From Oscillospiraceae bacterium (GTDB lineage: Bacteria > Bacillota > Clostridia > Oscillospirales > Acutalibacteraceae): a DNA stretch of 36,593 nucleotides. Within the stretch, counting starts at the first letter, position 1; every line of letters begins with the position of its first letter. The translations under genes were made by a program, and so were the position numbers. The notes beneath the pieces are model-generated. The model was not told the DNA's origin and did not search any database. It was given only the letters and a program-made list of their open reading frames with translations. This document shows positions 1 to 7,051 of the stretch, piece by piece. The DNA lies in assembly GCA_022650455.1 (NCBI GenBank), contig JALCPO010000019.1, forward strand, positions 1 to 36,593, written 5' to 3'.

Positions 1-47
1 GCGATTCTTACCGTCTCGACCAGACCCTGAAGGCACATCATTCTTAA
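1..47 (+). CDS. istB: IstB-like transposition helper ATPase, C-terminal tail only
   Basis: Reading from base 3, fourteen codons give DSYRLDQTLKAHHS before a TAA stop. A GDSYR-like motif close to the C terminus is typical of IstB, the AAA+ ATP-binding protein that works with the IstA transposase of IS21-family elements. The rest of the protein, including its Walker motifs, is upstream of the window. The call depends mainly on the short motif and on the IS21-like repeats that follow directly. Confidence 0.5.
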   Translation, partial: DSYRLDQTLKAHHS

Positions 48-121
48 ACAGGTGGCCTACTTTCTGGTTGGCGGTAGTGGTATACTTTTAAGTCAGCGCC
101 TGGTCTACTTTCTGGTTGACA
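1..121 (+). mobile_element. 3' end of an IS21-family insertion sequence
   Basis: The window opens inside a mobile element. The last 14 codons of an IstB-like ORF end in TAA at 45-47. They are followed by two near-identical 20-nt repeats at 53-72 and 101-120 (18 of 20 positions match). Multiple short terminal repeats outside istB and a terminus ending in CA-3' (here about position 121) are known features of IS21-family elements. The rest of the element lies outside the window, so family assignment rests on this tail and the repeats only. Confidence 0.6.
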
Positions 122-652
122 AACACAGATTTATACAGCAATCTGAAAAATTACAATGTCATCACCTATCCGAAATCGTTTTTGGGTTCCATGGGGAGAA
201 AGACGGGCATCTATTATGCCGGTGTCGATGATTTCGATCTGATCTATCCGCAGTTTGACACGAGCTTCGTTTATGAAAATTCCAGCTTGGAAAAGGGGCT
301 GAATTTAACCGGACGTTTTGAAGAGGCGCTGCTCGCCACGCCGGTTCTGAGAAACAATGCCAGCCCGTTTGACAAGGACCTCTATATGCTTTATCTATAT
401 GGTAATCCGGCATTTGCCCATATTAAAAATAATAAAAATCCGAACGGCCTGAAAATCTGCATCATCAAAGATTCTTATGCCGTTCCATTTGCGGCGTTCG
501 CTTCTCTAAGGTGCTCCGATATTTACATGCTGGATCCGCGTTTTTATCAAGGCAACATGGAAGATTTCATCAACAGCACAAAGCTGGATTATGTCCTGAT
601 CATGTACGCTCCAGATAACCTGGCCGATGAATTCTTTCCCTTCGGAAAATAA
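116..652 (+). pseudogene. DHHW-family protein, 5' truncated by the IS21-type element
   Basis: The 178-residue ORF resembles the C-terminal half of DHHW-family proteins, which are relatives of the AlgX/AlgJ SGNH-like fold linked to surface polysaccharide acetylation in Firmicutes. It keeps a GRKTGIYYAGVDDF-type segment near residue 28 and a late KICIIKDSYAVPF segment near residue 115. The catalytic N-terminal half is missing. The only in-frame start, TTG at 116, lies inside the terminal repeat of the IS21-type element, and a stop sits in frame at about 89-91. The first gene-derived codons begin at about 122. The stretch is more AT-rich than the rest of the window. I treat it as a 5'-truncated pseudogene that could still be expressed from the IS end. 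Confidence 0.65.
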
Positions 653-866
653 AGAAATTTCCGCTCCTTTTGATTCCGCAAACGATGGGGGAAATAGAAT
701 AAATCAAAAACGGATTTTGCTTTCACTGCTGATCCTGTCGGCTGCTTTGCTGACCGTAACGGCCGTTCTCGCAAACAAAAGAATGGCCGTATACAGCAAC
801 GCGGATGCGGCAAAAGCAACAAACGAAAAAATAAGGATTGAAATACAGAATTCCTATTCGCCATGA
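627..866 (+). CDS. Small single-pass membrane protein, unrecognised
   Basis: This 79-residue ORF overlaps the end of the DHHW fragment by 26 bases in another frame. It has a polar N-terminal region, one clear hydrophobic segment at about residues 31-50 (LLSLLILSAALLTVTAVLA) preceded by basic residues, and a charged tail. That pattern fits a type II small membrane protein. No good Shine-Dalgarno sequence precedes the ATG at 627. Its stop lies only a few bases before the IS256-type element, so the C terminus may have been altered by that insertion. I do not recognise the family. The membrane segment makes it more credible than a shadow ORF, but it could be a remnant. Confidence 0.4.
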   Translation: MNSFPSENKEISAPFDSANDGGNRINQKRILLSLLILSAALLTVTAVLANKRMAVYSNADAAKATNEKIRIEIQNSYSP

Positions 867-868
867 GG

Positions 869-1735
869 TAGTGTCAAGGGAAGTTCGCAATTTTAGGGCT
901 CCGGGATATGAATCAGGCAGCATTTTGCAGCAATGCTTTGTTTGCATCTGAAATGACCAGGGGCGGCGGCCTCAACCCCCGCTGCCGTAAACTCTCGAAC
1001 AACTGGGAATAGCTTTCTTTGGATTCTTCCAGCATCGGTTCCACAGCCGGCACCTCCCGGTGTCCCTATTCGTTGACGCCGCAGACGATCAGGATGGCCA
1101 TGCTGACCACACGCCCGTCCACGCGGACTTTTTCGTACAGGGCGTCCGTCCAGAGCACCGGATAGCGGGAATCCGCGAGAGAACGGCTGCGGAACTCCCG
1201 CACCTGCTCGTTTAAACCCTTTGTCATCTTGCTGACCTGACTGCGGGAGAGGTTTGCGATCCCCAGGCTCCGCGCCAGCTTTTCCATTTTCCGGGTGGAT
1301 ACGCCTTGAACGAACGCCTCCTGCACCACCTGAATCAGCGCCGCCTCGCTGCGTTTGCGCTCGGTGACAAAAAAGGGAACATACCCGCGGCTGCGCAGCT
1401 TTGGCACCATAAGATACATCGTTCCTACGCGAGTATCCAGCCGCCGGGGCCGATATCCGCGGCGGTAGTCACAGCGGGACGAATTGTGCGCATTTTTCTC
1501 CGCTCCGACAAGCCCCGATCCCTCCGCTTCCATCAGCTGGGCGCAGAGCCATTCCAGCATGCTGAGCATTGGGTTCGGTTCCGCCATACATTTCAGCAGC
1601 AATTCCGTGAGATCTGTGCTATTTTTTCTTTGAGCCATTGGGTTTCTCTCCTTTTGTGAATGTCTCGATACCATTCATTTTACCGGAGTCCCAATGGCTT
1701 TTCTATGCCTTTTTTAAATTGCGAACTTTATTGTA
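869..1735 (-). mobile_element. IS256-family element, internally deleted remnant
   Basis: A 13-bp perfect inverted repeat (AAGTTCGCAATTT at 881-893 and its complement at 1716-1728) brackets a broken transposase gene. The enclosed DNA is about 0.85 kb, whereas full IS256-family elements are about 1.3 kb. The missing part is the second half of the transposase. Outer bases of the two ends differ, and I see no convincing target-site duplication, so the edges given are approximate. The copy cannot encode a working transposase. Confidence 0.75.
913..1638 (-). pseudogene. IS256/mutator-family transposase, stop codon plus C-terminal deletion
   Basis: The reading frame starts at ATG 1638 (MAQRKNSTDL), preceded by an AAAGGAGAG ribosome binding site 6 bases away. 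It shows the mutator-family N-terminal and central pattern, with the first catalytic Asp in LWTDALYEKVR near residue 170. An in-frame TAG at about 1066-1068 follows CGVNE. The same frame then continues with typical family sequence (GHREVPAVEPMLEESKESYS) until a TGA at 913-915, just before the left inverted repeat. Roughly the last 150 or more residues, including the remaining catalytic acidic residues, are absent. It has both a nonsense mutation and a deletion and is certainly non-functional. Confidence 0.85.
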
Positions 1736-1742
1736 TTCTATC

Positions 1743-1756
1743 CCCGGAGGGATTCG
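1743..1756. repeat. 14-nt copy of the tRNA-Arg 3' segment
   Basis: CCCGGAGGGATTCG at 1743-1756 is identical to 1914-1927 inside the tRNA-Arg gene (T-arm and acceptor 3' strand), in the same orientation. Tyrosine-recombinase attachment sites often use this part of a tRNA gene, so this may be an att-site remnant. The match is short and chance is not excluded. The rest of 1736-1865 holds nothing else that I can identify. Confidence 0.4.
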
Positions 1757-1865
1757 GGTAGTGCAATTTTTCCCCGCGTTCCGCGAGTCCCTCCGTTTTT
1801 CCGGCCTCACCGAAAGGACCCGCCTTTTCTCCCGCCCCGCGCCCGGGTCCTTCCTCGTGACAGGC

Positions 1866-1907
1866 AAAAAAGCAAAAGCCGACCGCGAGGGTCGGCTTTT
1901 GCTTTTT
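1866..1907 (-). terminator. Rho-independent terminator after tRNA-Arg
   Basis: A long perfect stem (AAAAAGCAAAAGCCGACC pairing with its complement) around a 5-base loop directly follows the tRNA 3' CCA on the minus strand and ends in a T-run. The structure is symmetric and could stop transcription in both directions. Confidence 0.9.
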
Positions 1908-1984
1908 GGTCCGCCCGGAGGGATTCGAACCCCCGGCCTTCAGAATCGGAATCTGCTGCTATATCCAGACTTAGCTACGGGCGG
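1907..1984 (-). tRNA. tRNA-Arg (anticodon CCG)
   Basis: On the minus strand a cloverleaf can be drawn. The 7-bp acceptor stem is CCGCCCG/CGGGCGG. The D-stem is GCTA/TAGC with GG in the loop. The anticodon loop is TTCCGAT, giving CCG for CGG codons. The T-arm contains TTCGAAT, and the discriminator A plus CCA are encoded. The anticodon stem has a terminal G-A mismatch. A strong terminator follows at once. A 14-nt copy of its 3' region lies 171 bases away (see findings). Confidence 0.88.
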
Positions 1985-2035
1985 ATGATGTAATAAAATT
2001 ATACCACAGTTCTACGAAAAGTCAAATCAAACGTT

Positions 2036-2057
2036 CTCCCCCGCAAAAAGCGGGAGG
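2036..2057 (-). terminator. Probable terminator after the degV-family gene
   Basis: On the minus strand, about 11 bases after the stop codon, CTCCCGC and GCGGGGG form a stem around a T-rich loop. The following T-run is weak, so this is a moderate call. Confidence 0.45.
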
Positions 2058-2067
2058 CGGCGCGTTT

Positions 2068-2940
2068 TCACCGATGGGTCCCGAAGAAAAACAGCGCCAT
2101 GGTGCCCGGCCCGGAGTGCGCGCCGATCACCGGCCCCACGTCGTTGATGACAACTTCCTTTACGCCCATGCGCCGCTTCACCTCGGCGGCAACATATTCC
2201 GCATCCTGCTCCGTATCGCCGTGGCTGAGGAAAACCGTCTGATCCTGCGGATCGGTCGCCGTCTGTTCCATATGGTCCACAAGGGCGTTCAGCGAGGCCC
2301 GGCGGCCGCGCACCTTCCCCATGCTGACAAGGTGTCCCTCGTCGTCCACGTGGAGCACCGGCTTGATGTTCAGCATTCCGCCGATGAGCGCCGTGGCCGC
2401 GGAAATGCGCCCCCCGCGCTTCAGGTGGTTCAGGTCGTCCACCGTGAACCAGTGGCACAGATGCAGTTTGTTCGCTTCCAGCCAGTCGCGCACTTCCCCG
2501 ATGCTTTTGCCGGCCTGCCGCAGCCTGGCGGCGTAGTAAACCAGCATCCCCTGCCCGAGCGAAGCCGCAAGCGTATCCACGCAGAAGACCTTGCGCTCCG
2601 GGTATTTTTCCGCCAGCTCCCGGCAGGCCATCTGCGCGGCGTTGCAGGTGTTGGAAAGTCCGGATGAAAACGCGACGTTCAGCACGTCCTTCCCTTCCCG
2701 CAGCAGCGGCTCCATCACACCGAGGTACGATTCCACGTTCACGGCGGCGGTGGTGCTCGTCTCCCCCGCACGCAGGCGCGCATAAAAATCCCGGATCGGC
2801 ATTTCCCTGCCGTCCAGGTCATTCCTGTATTCTTTCCCGCCCATCGAAAACGAGAGCGGCAGCACCGAAATTTCCAGCTCTTCCGCCATCCGGGCGGAAA
2901 GGTCGCACGAAGAATCCGTCACAATCGCGAAGCTGTTCAT
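2068..2940 (-). CDS. DegV-family fatty-acid-binding protein
   Basis: The 290-residue product matches the usual length and layout of DegV/FakB proteins. These bind a single fatty acid and, in characterised Firmicutes, present it to the kinase FakA for phosphorylation in phospholipid synthesis. Family marks are the N-terminal AIVTDSSCDL strand, the TSTTAAVNVESY segment near residue 70 (family TSQPS-like loop), a FSSGLSNTCNAA stretch, the RGGRISAATALIG motif and the GHLVSMGKVRGR region. I chose ATG 2940 because it puts the start next to the conserved first strand and has a GGGG sequence 6 bases upstream; ATG 2961 is the alternative. No fakA-like gene is nearby. Substrate is not predictable. Confidence 0.88.
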   Translation of the reverse strand: MNSFAIVTDSSCDLSARMAEELEISVLPLSFSMGGKEYRNDLDGREMPIRDFYARLRAGETSTTAAVNVESYLGVMEPLLREGKDVLNVAFSSGLSNTCNAAQMACRELAEKYPERKVFCVDTLAASLGQGMLVYYAARLRQAGKSIGEVRDWLEANKLHLCHWFTVDDLNHLKRGGRISAATALIGGMLNIKPVLHVDDEGHLVSMGKVRGRRASLNALVDHMEQTATDPQDQTVFLSHGDTEQDAEYVAAEVKRRMGVKEVVINDVGPVIGAHSGPGTMALFFFGTHR

Positions 2941-3094
2941 GCCATTCCCCATTCCTGCCATCTTTTCTGTCCATTTCCTTTATCCTAACGCATTTTCCGG
3001 TATTTGTAAATAGATTCTGTAAATTGTTTGATTTCTAATCTGGTTTTCATCTCCATGTTATTTCGTATTTATTATTATAATGGATCTCTTCGCA

Positions 3095-3137
3095 AAAAGC
3101 GGGCGGCGCCGTTCCGGGCACTGTCCGCTATTTTTTC
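3095..3137. terminator. Terminator of the CPBP gene, possibly bidirectional
   Basis: A 7-bp stem (3099-3105 with 3123-3129, one G-T pair) is flanked by five A on one side and six T on the other. It sits just after the stop of the minus-strand CPBP protease gene. Confidence 0.5.
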
Positions 3138-3144
3138 CCTTTTT

Positions 3145-4200
3145 TCAGAATCTATGAAGCAAACCGGAAGCAATCTTCGCCGCGAAAAGGGAATAAAAGC
3201 AGAAGAACGCGGCCAGGACCCAGAACGCGGCGGACTGGAAAAAAAACACCGCGTACTTGTGCGCCACCGGCGGGGCGGACGCCGGCCGGGCCATGATCTT
3301 CGAGACTTCGCCGTGTTTCGCGGCGATCAGAAGGGCGGACACAATCACCGCCGCCGCAACGACCGCGCCGTACAGCACCTGCACCGCTCGGTTTTCGTCC
3401 GCCCCGGCGGCCATGACGGCCATGGAAAGGGAATTGTTGAAGATATGCAGCAGCACGGCCGGCAGGACCGACTCGGCTTCCACCGCTGCAAACCCGAGCA
3501 CCAGGCCCATCAGCGCCGCCGGAATCGCCTGGACCAGGTTCAGGTGGAACATTCCGAACAGAACCGACGAAGCGACAATCGCGAACCAGTCCCCCCACGG
3601 GCGCAGGCTCTGCAGGATCATCCCCCGGAACAGCGTTTCCTCCAGCACCGGGCCGATCAGGCAGACGTAAGCCGCCAGGATCAGGTCGGCCGTCCGGTCG
3701 CCGCTCAGGCTGAAGTCCGGTGCCGTGATTTGGGCGCCCGCCTGCTTCAGGAGCAGGGTCAGCAGGTTTACCACGAGGCTCCCGGCCCCCGCCGCGCCCA
3801 GCAGCAGGGCCATTCCCGCAAACAGGACGCCGGGCCCGCACCGCGGCTTCTTCCATGCGCCGAAAATCTTCTGTTTCAGCATCGGCTTCGCCGCCAGAAC
3901 GGTAACCGCCATCGCGCCGCACGTGGCCAGAATGGTCAGCAGGATAACCAGCCCGCCGTTCCCGTAAAAATACTGCACCAGGCCCTTCGCGCCGCCTCTC
4001 TGCAAAAGGGAGCGCACGGTTTCCGCGTGCGCGAAAATCCACGCGAAAACGAGCACGAGGGAAACCGGGAGCGCGAACACCTGCATCAGGATCGGCAGAA
4101 GCGACGCGCGGTTATTCATCGCGCGCAGACGCGACTTCGCCCATCCCCGCTCCACTTCCGGCGGCTGCGGAATCCCCGCCCCCAGCGGCCTGTTTTCCAT
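3145..4200 (-). CDS. CPBP-family intramembrane metalloprotease
   Basis: The 351-residue product is strongly hydrophobic with about eight membrane segments. It carries the three signature motifs of CPBP (CAAX protease and bacteriocin-processing, Abi) proteins: EETLFRG near residue 195, FGMFHLN near residue 220, and HIFNNSL near residue 260. These supply the catalytic glutamates and zinc-binding histidines. Known members cleave within membranes or provide bacteriocin self-immunity; the substrate here is unknown. The start at ATG 4200 (MENRPLG) follows a GGGGAGATCGCA ribosome binding site. Longer in-frame extensions are arginine-rich and not credible. Nothing nearby suggests a bacteriocin cluster. 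Confidence 0.88.
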   Translation of the reverse strand: MENRPLGAGIPQPPEVERGWAKSRLRAMNNRASLLPILMQVFALPVSLVLVFAWIFAHAETVRSLLQRGGAKGLVQYFYGNGGLVILLTILATCGAMAVTVLAAKPMLKQKIFGAWKKPRCGPGVLFAGMALLLGAAGAGSLVVNLLTLLLKQAGAQITAPDFSLSGDRTADLILAAYVCLIGPVLEETLFRGMILQSLRPWGDWFAIVASSVLFGMFHLNLVQAIPAALMGLVLGFAAVEAESVLPAVLLHIFNNSLSMAVMAAGADENRAVQVLYGAVVAAAVIVSALLIAAKHGEVSKIMARPASAPPVAHKYAVFFFQSAAFWVLAAFFCFYSLFAAKIASGLLHRF

Positions 4201-4342
4201 TGCGATCTCCCCTTTTCGTCTCCGCCTCCGCCCGGCGCCGAAGAAACCGCACCGGGAAGGACGAAAACGGGCTTTTCTTTTGATTATACAATGGAACAGG
4301 CAAAAAGGGAATACGAATCCCGTCTTTTTTCCGGCGCGGGAT

Positions 4343-4987
4343 TCAGACTTCCCGGTTCCGGTAGATCCGGCAGGAAATGAAAAAGGAGATTCCCACCGCC
4401 GCAAGCACAATCACCGGCGAGAGCTTCAGCAGCAGCACCTGCGCGTCCGAAACCGCGACCGGCACGCCGAAATTTTTCAGAAGCATCACGGCGACGAACG
4501 GGATCAGAAACACCGCCATCACGGCGATGCGCGCCTTCTGTATCCCGAACTTGTAGAAAAGCGGAATCAGGACGGAGCAGAGGATCAGCGGAACGGCCCC
4601 CGAAGCGGTGCAGGCGGCCAGAGCGTCCGGCCCAATCCGCCCGCGTCCGGAAATCAGGGCCGCCGCAAGGGCGAGCAAGGCGCCGGCCGCGGAGTAAAGG
4701 ACGGCAAGCAAATACCGCGCCCCCACGATCCCGCGCGCCCCGACCGGCAGGCTCCGGGCGAAAACGTCCCACTTCGCCGCCTCGTCGTACGCGAAGGTGT
4801 TGACGGTGAGGACCACCGCCAGCATGGTAACGATCGAGATCACGACGGTCAACATGGAATCGGCCGATTTTGGGCCGCCCATCCGGTCGAGGGCGACGAA
4901 AAACAGAAGATAGAACGCCAGCACCCACGCAATGGTTTTCCCCTGTTTCCGGACGGACAGAAAATCTTTCAGCAGCAGCCCGCTCAT
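4343..4987 (-). CDS. ABC-2-type transporter permease subunit
   Basis: The 214-residue product has six predicted membrane segments. They start with AWVLAFYLLFFVALD after a short cytoplasmic N terminus and end with an ISFFISC segment and a basic tail. It matches the ABC-2 membrane protein family (DUF-type permeases paired with YtrB/EcsA-like ATPases). The start at ATG 4987 overlaps the stop of the ATPase gene by ATGA, so the two are translationally coupled. The cargo is not evident. In other Firmicutes such GntR-controlled ABC-2 pairs respond to cell-envelope stress. Confidence 0.85.
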   Translation of the reverse strand: MSGLLLKDFLSVRKQGKTIAWVLAFYLLFFVALDRMGGPKSADSMLTVVISIVTMLAVVLTVNTFAYDEAAKWDVFARSLPVGARGIVGARYLLAVLYSAAGALLALAAALISGRGRIGPDALAACTASGAVPLILCSVLIPLFYKFGIQKARIAVMAVFLIPFVAVMLLKNFGVPVAVSDAQVLLLKLSPVIVLAAVGISFFISCRIYRNREV

Positions 4988-5844
4988 GCTTTTTCCCCCC
5001 TGATATACAGCAGCATAATCTCGTCCAGCGACGCGCCGTCCACCACGAGGCCGGGGTATCTGCGCCGCGCCTCGTTTTTGTCCGCGACGAGCGCCTCGCA
5101 CTCCGCGCCGCCCCTGCGCCAGCGCAGGAAACCGGATTTGTCCAACCCCCCGAACCGCGACGCGCCGCATTTCACAATGCCGTATTGTTCGGTCAGGTCG
5201 TCTTTGGAGCGGCTGAACACAACGCGCCCCTTGTGGAGGAACGTCACGTAGTCCGCGATGCGCTCCAGATCGGACGTGATGTGCGACGAGAACAGCACGC
5301 CGCGGCTTTCGTCCTGGATAAAGTCGAGCAGAACGTCGAGGATGTCGCTGCGCATCACGGGGTCGAGCCCGCTCGTCGCCTCGTCGAGGATCAGCAGGCG
5401 CGGGCGGTGCGCCAGCGCGCTCGCGATGGAGAGTTTCCTCTTCATGCCTTTCGAGTATTCCTTGATGGTCTTGCCCCGCGGCAGCTCAAAATCCTTTTTA
5501 TAGCGGTCGTAAAGCGCCGGGTCCCACGTTTTGAACACGCGGCTCAGGATTCTGCCGACGTCGTCCGCCGTCAGGCCGCCGTAAAAATAGCTTTCGTCGA
5601 ACACCACGCCGATCTGTTCCTTGACCTTCTCCTCGTCCCGGATGTTGTCCCGGCCGAAGATTTTTATGCCGCCGCCGTCGCGCCGCACTTCGTTCAGAAT
5701 CAGCTTGATGGTGGTCGTCTTGCCCGCCCCGTTTTCCCCGATGAACCCCATGATGCTCCCCGCCGGGAGCGAAAAGCTCACGTTGCCCAGCGAAAACGAG
5801 GGGTAGCGTTTGCTCAGGCCGCTGATCTCCAGAAGATTTTCCAG
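4984..5844 (-). CDS. ABC transporter ATP-binding subunit, apparent CTG start
   Basis: The protein has a Walker A motif (GENGAGKTTT), the signature YSKGMKRKLSIAS, Walker B LLILDEATSGLDP and the switch histidine in FSSHITSDLE. It belongs to the ABC-2 ATPases of the YtrB/EcsA type. In-frame ATG, GTG and TTG codons are absent before a GTG at 5781, which would cut off the first conserved strand. Sequence upstream of that GTG reads (L)ENLLEISGLSKRYPSFSLGN, which aligns with the usual family N terminus. The codon where Met is expected is CTG at 5844, with AAGGAG 9 bases upstream. I therefore call a CTG start and 286 residues. It lies 6 bases after the GntR stop codon. Confidence 0.85.
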   Translation of the reverse strand: MENLLEISGLSKRYPSFSLGNVSFSLPAGSIMGFIGENGAGKTTTIKLILNEVRRDGGGIKIFGRDNIRDEEKVKEQIGVVFDESYFYGGLTADDVGRILSRVFKTWDPALYDRYKKDFELPRGKTIKEYSKGMKRKLSIASALAHRPRLLILDEATSGLDPVMRSDILDVLLDFIQDESRGVLFSSHITSDLERIADYVTFLHKGRVVFSRSKDDLTEQYGIVKCGASRFGGLDKSGFLRWRRGGAECEALVADKNEARRRYPGLVVDGASLDEIMLLYIRGEKA

Positions 5845-5850
5845 GGTGTG

Positions 5851-6237
5851 TCACTCCTTTTCGTCCTGCCCGCCGTACAGGAGCGCGAGCATCTCGTTCA
5901 GTTCGTTCAAAGTAATCCCGCCGCGCTTCGCGATGTCCACGGCGCTCTGCAGGGCTTCCTCCGCCTTGCGGAGCTGCTCCTCGCGCAGGAATTCCACGTT
6001 TTTCGGCGCAACAAAGCACCCTTTGCCCGCGACGGTTTCCAGGAACCCGTCGCGCTCCAGGTCGGCGTAGGCCCGCTTTGTGGTGATAACGCTGATGTGC
6101 AGGTCCCGCGCCAGCAGCCGCATGGAGGGCAGCGCGTCGCCCGGCCCCAGCTCGCCGGTGATGATTTTGTTCTTGATCTGGTCCGCGATCTGCCCGTAGA
6201 TGGGTTTTGGGTTTGAGTTGCTGATGACAATGTCCAG
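5851..6237 (-). CDS. GntR-family transcriptional regulator (YtrA-like), apparent CTG start
   Basis: The 128-residue product is a short GntR regulator of the YtrA subfamily. It has an N-terminal winged helix with LPSMRLLARDLHISVITT and KRAYADLERDGFLET, then a short helical dimerisation tail, and no ligand-binding domain. The frame opens after a TGA with GGC AAA then CTG at 6237. Translation from there gives (L)DIVISNSNPKPIYGQIADQ, matching the usual start of the subfamily. No ATG, GTG or TTG lies upstream of ATG 6123, which would remove the first helices. GGTGAGG lies 4 bases before the CTG. It heads the ABC operon and likely represses it through the palindrome at 6268-6279. Confidence 0.85.
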   Translation of the reverse strand: MDIVISNSNPKPIYGQIADQIKNKIITGELGPGDALPSMRLLARDLHISVITTKRAYADLERDGFLETVAGKGCFVAPKNVEFLREEQLRKAEEALQSAVDIAKRGGITLNELNEMLALLYGGQDEKE

Positions 6238-6267
6238 TTTGCCTCACCGCCGTTTTATTGTGTATAT

Positions 6268-6305
6268 TGTATATATACAGTATCACCGTTCCTTCCGCCT
6301 GTCAA
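6268..6305 (-). promoter_or_regulatory. Promoter and palindromic operator of the GntR-ABC operon
   Basis: On the minus strand a perfect -35 box TTGACA (6305-6300) is 17 bases from TACTGT (6282-6277). A perfect 12-bp palindrome, TGTATATATACA at 6268-6279, overlaps the end of the -10 region and the expected start site. YtrA-type regulators bind such TGTA...TACA dyads, so autoregulation is the natural inference. Confidence 0.65.
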
Positions 6306-6727
6306 GGGAAAACGCGCATTTGCCCGCCGGAACGGCGCGGAAGCGCGACGGCACGCGGTCTGAGTGTCCCATGATCCCCCCTCTGCGCTCCCCAAAGAGT
6401 CCCCATCGGTGGATGCATCCGATTGGTTTCGTGGTTCTCATGGACGTTCCCGGAAAGAGCGGCCGGTTGCCCGAACCGGGTTGAGCTGAAATTTTCAGCA
6501 GCCCGGGCCGTTCGTACCGAGCCTGTCCGAAAACAATTTTTTTCGCTCCCGGCTAAGGCCCGTACGGGGCCGCGCGGGCCGATCTCCTTCCACAAAAGCA
6601 TTTTTTCCGGAACACTTTTCCCTCCGCAGGGGCCGGATTTATAAAAAATTTAAAAAATTTTTTGAAAATTAGCGTCCACAGGCTAATTTTCGCCCCTGTT
6701 GGCGGGATTAGTGAAAGGAGGTTTTCC
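6306..6727. other. Long noncoding region upstream of the phage-like cluster
   Basis: No credible gene is present between the GntR promoter and the small terminase. It contains a 7-bp inverted repeat at 6485-6499 (GCTGAAA/TTTCAGC), GC-rich self-complementary stretches around 6565-6590 and an A/T-only run at about 6638-6662. A perfect 10-bp inverted repeat GAAAATTAGC/GCTAATTTTC lies at 6664-6691 with an 8-base loop. A possible -35 (TTGAAA, 6662-6667) overlaps the last repeat, but its -10 is poor. I cannot place the cluster promoter with confidence. Confidence 0.5.
6664..6691. repeat. 10-bp perfect inverted repeat before the terminase genes
   Basis: GAAAATTAGC (6664-6673) and GCTAATTTTC (6682-6691) are exact complements with an 8-base loop. 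The repeat lies 37 bases before the first phage-like gene. It could be an operator, an RNA hairpin in the leader, or a weak terminator. Confidence 0.6.
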
Positions 6728-7051
6728 ATGGTATCCCGAAAAAACAGCCGCGGGCGGACGTCCAGCGTGAAGGACGGCTACGAAAAGCTTGCGTTCGGCG
6801 GCGTGAACGACGCCGTCCTGCTCATGGCCAAAAAGGACCTCACCCCGGCGGAAATCAAAAAGCTGGACCTGTACGGCGTCGCCGAAATCGAGCAGAGAAA
6901 GGACGGAATCCACATGAAATTCTACGACCGCATGAAAGCGCTGGAATGCCTGAAAAGGCTCGAGGAAAGCGGGGCGGAGCAGTCCCCGCTGTACCGGGCC
7001 GTCATGCGGAGCGTCCGGAAGGCCGAAGGGGAAAACGAAGATGGAGTTTAG
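6728..7051 (+). CDS. Phage terminase small subunit (PBSX XtmA-like)
   Basis: The 107-residue product is charged and mostly helical, and it directly precedes a clear large terminase. The start at ATG 6728 has an excellent AAAGGAGG site 6 bases upstream; a longer start at 6662 would include leader sequence. It overlaps the large subunit by 11 bases. PBSX-type small terminases are usually longer and begin with an obvious helix-turn-helix, so this is a short version. Small terminases recognise phage DNA and hand it to the large subunit. The name rests on position and size plus a general resemblance (SVKDGYEKLAFGGVNDAVLL, DLTPAEIKKLDL), not on a decisive motif. Confidence 0.7.
   Translation: MVSRKNSRGRTSSVKDGYEKLAFGGVNDAVLLMAKKDLTPAEIKKLDLYGVAEIEQRKDGIHMKFYDRMKALECLKRLEESGAEQSPLYRAVMRSVRKAEGENEDGV

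Noticed and set aside
2962-3094. A defined promoter for the degV-family gene
   Set aside because: The region is AT-rich with TATAAT-like runs on the minus strand, but no -35 at proper spacing could be fixed.
3028-4380. A 450-codon plus-strand frame opposite the CPBP gene
   Set aside because: Composition is extreme (Arg, Gln, His, Pro) and the minus strand has full CPBP motifs; it is an antisense shadow.
6302-6644. Short ORFs in the gap before the terminase
   Set aside because: No good ribosome binding sites, no hydrophobic or domain pattern, and both strands are open only because of GC richness.
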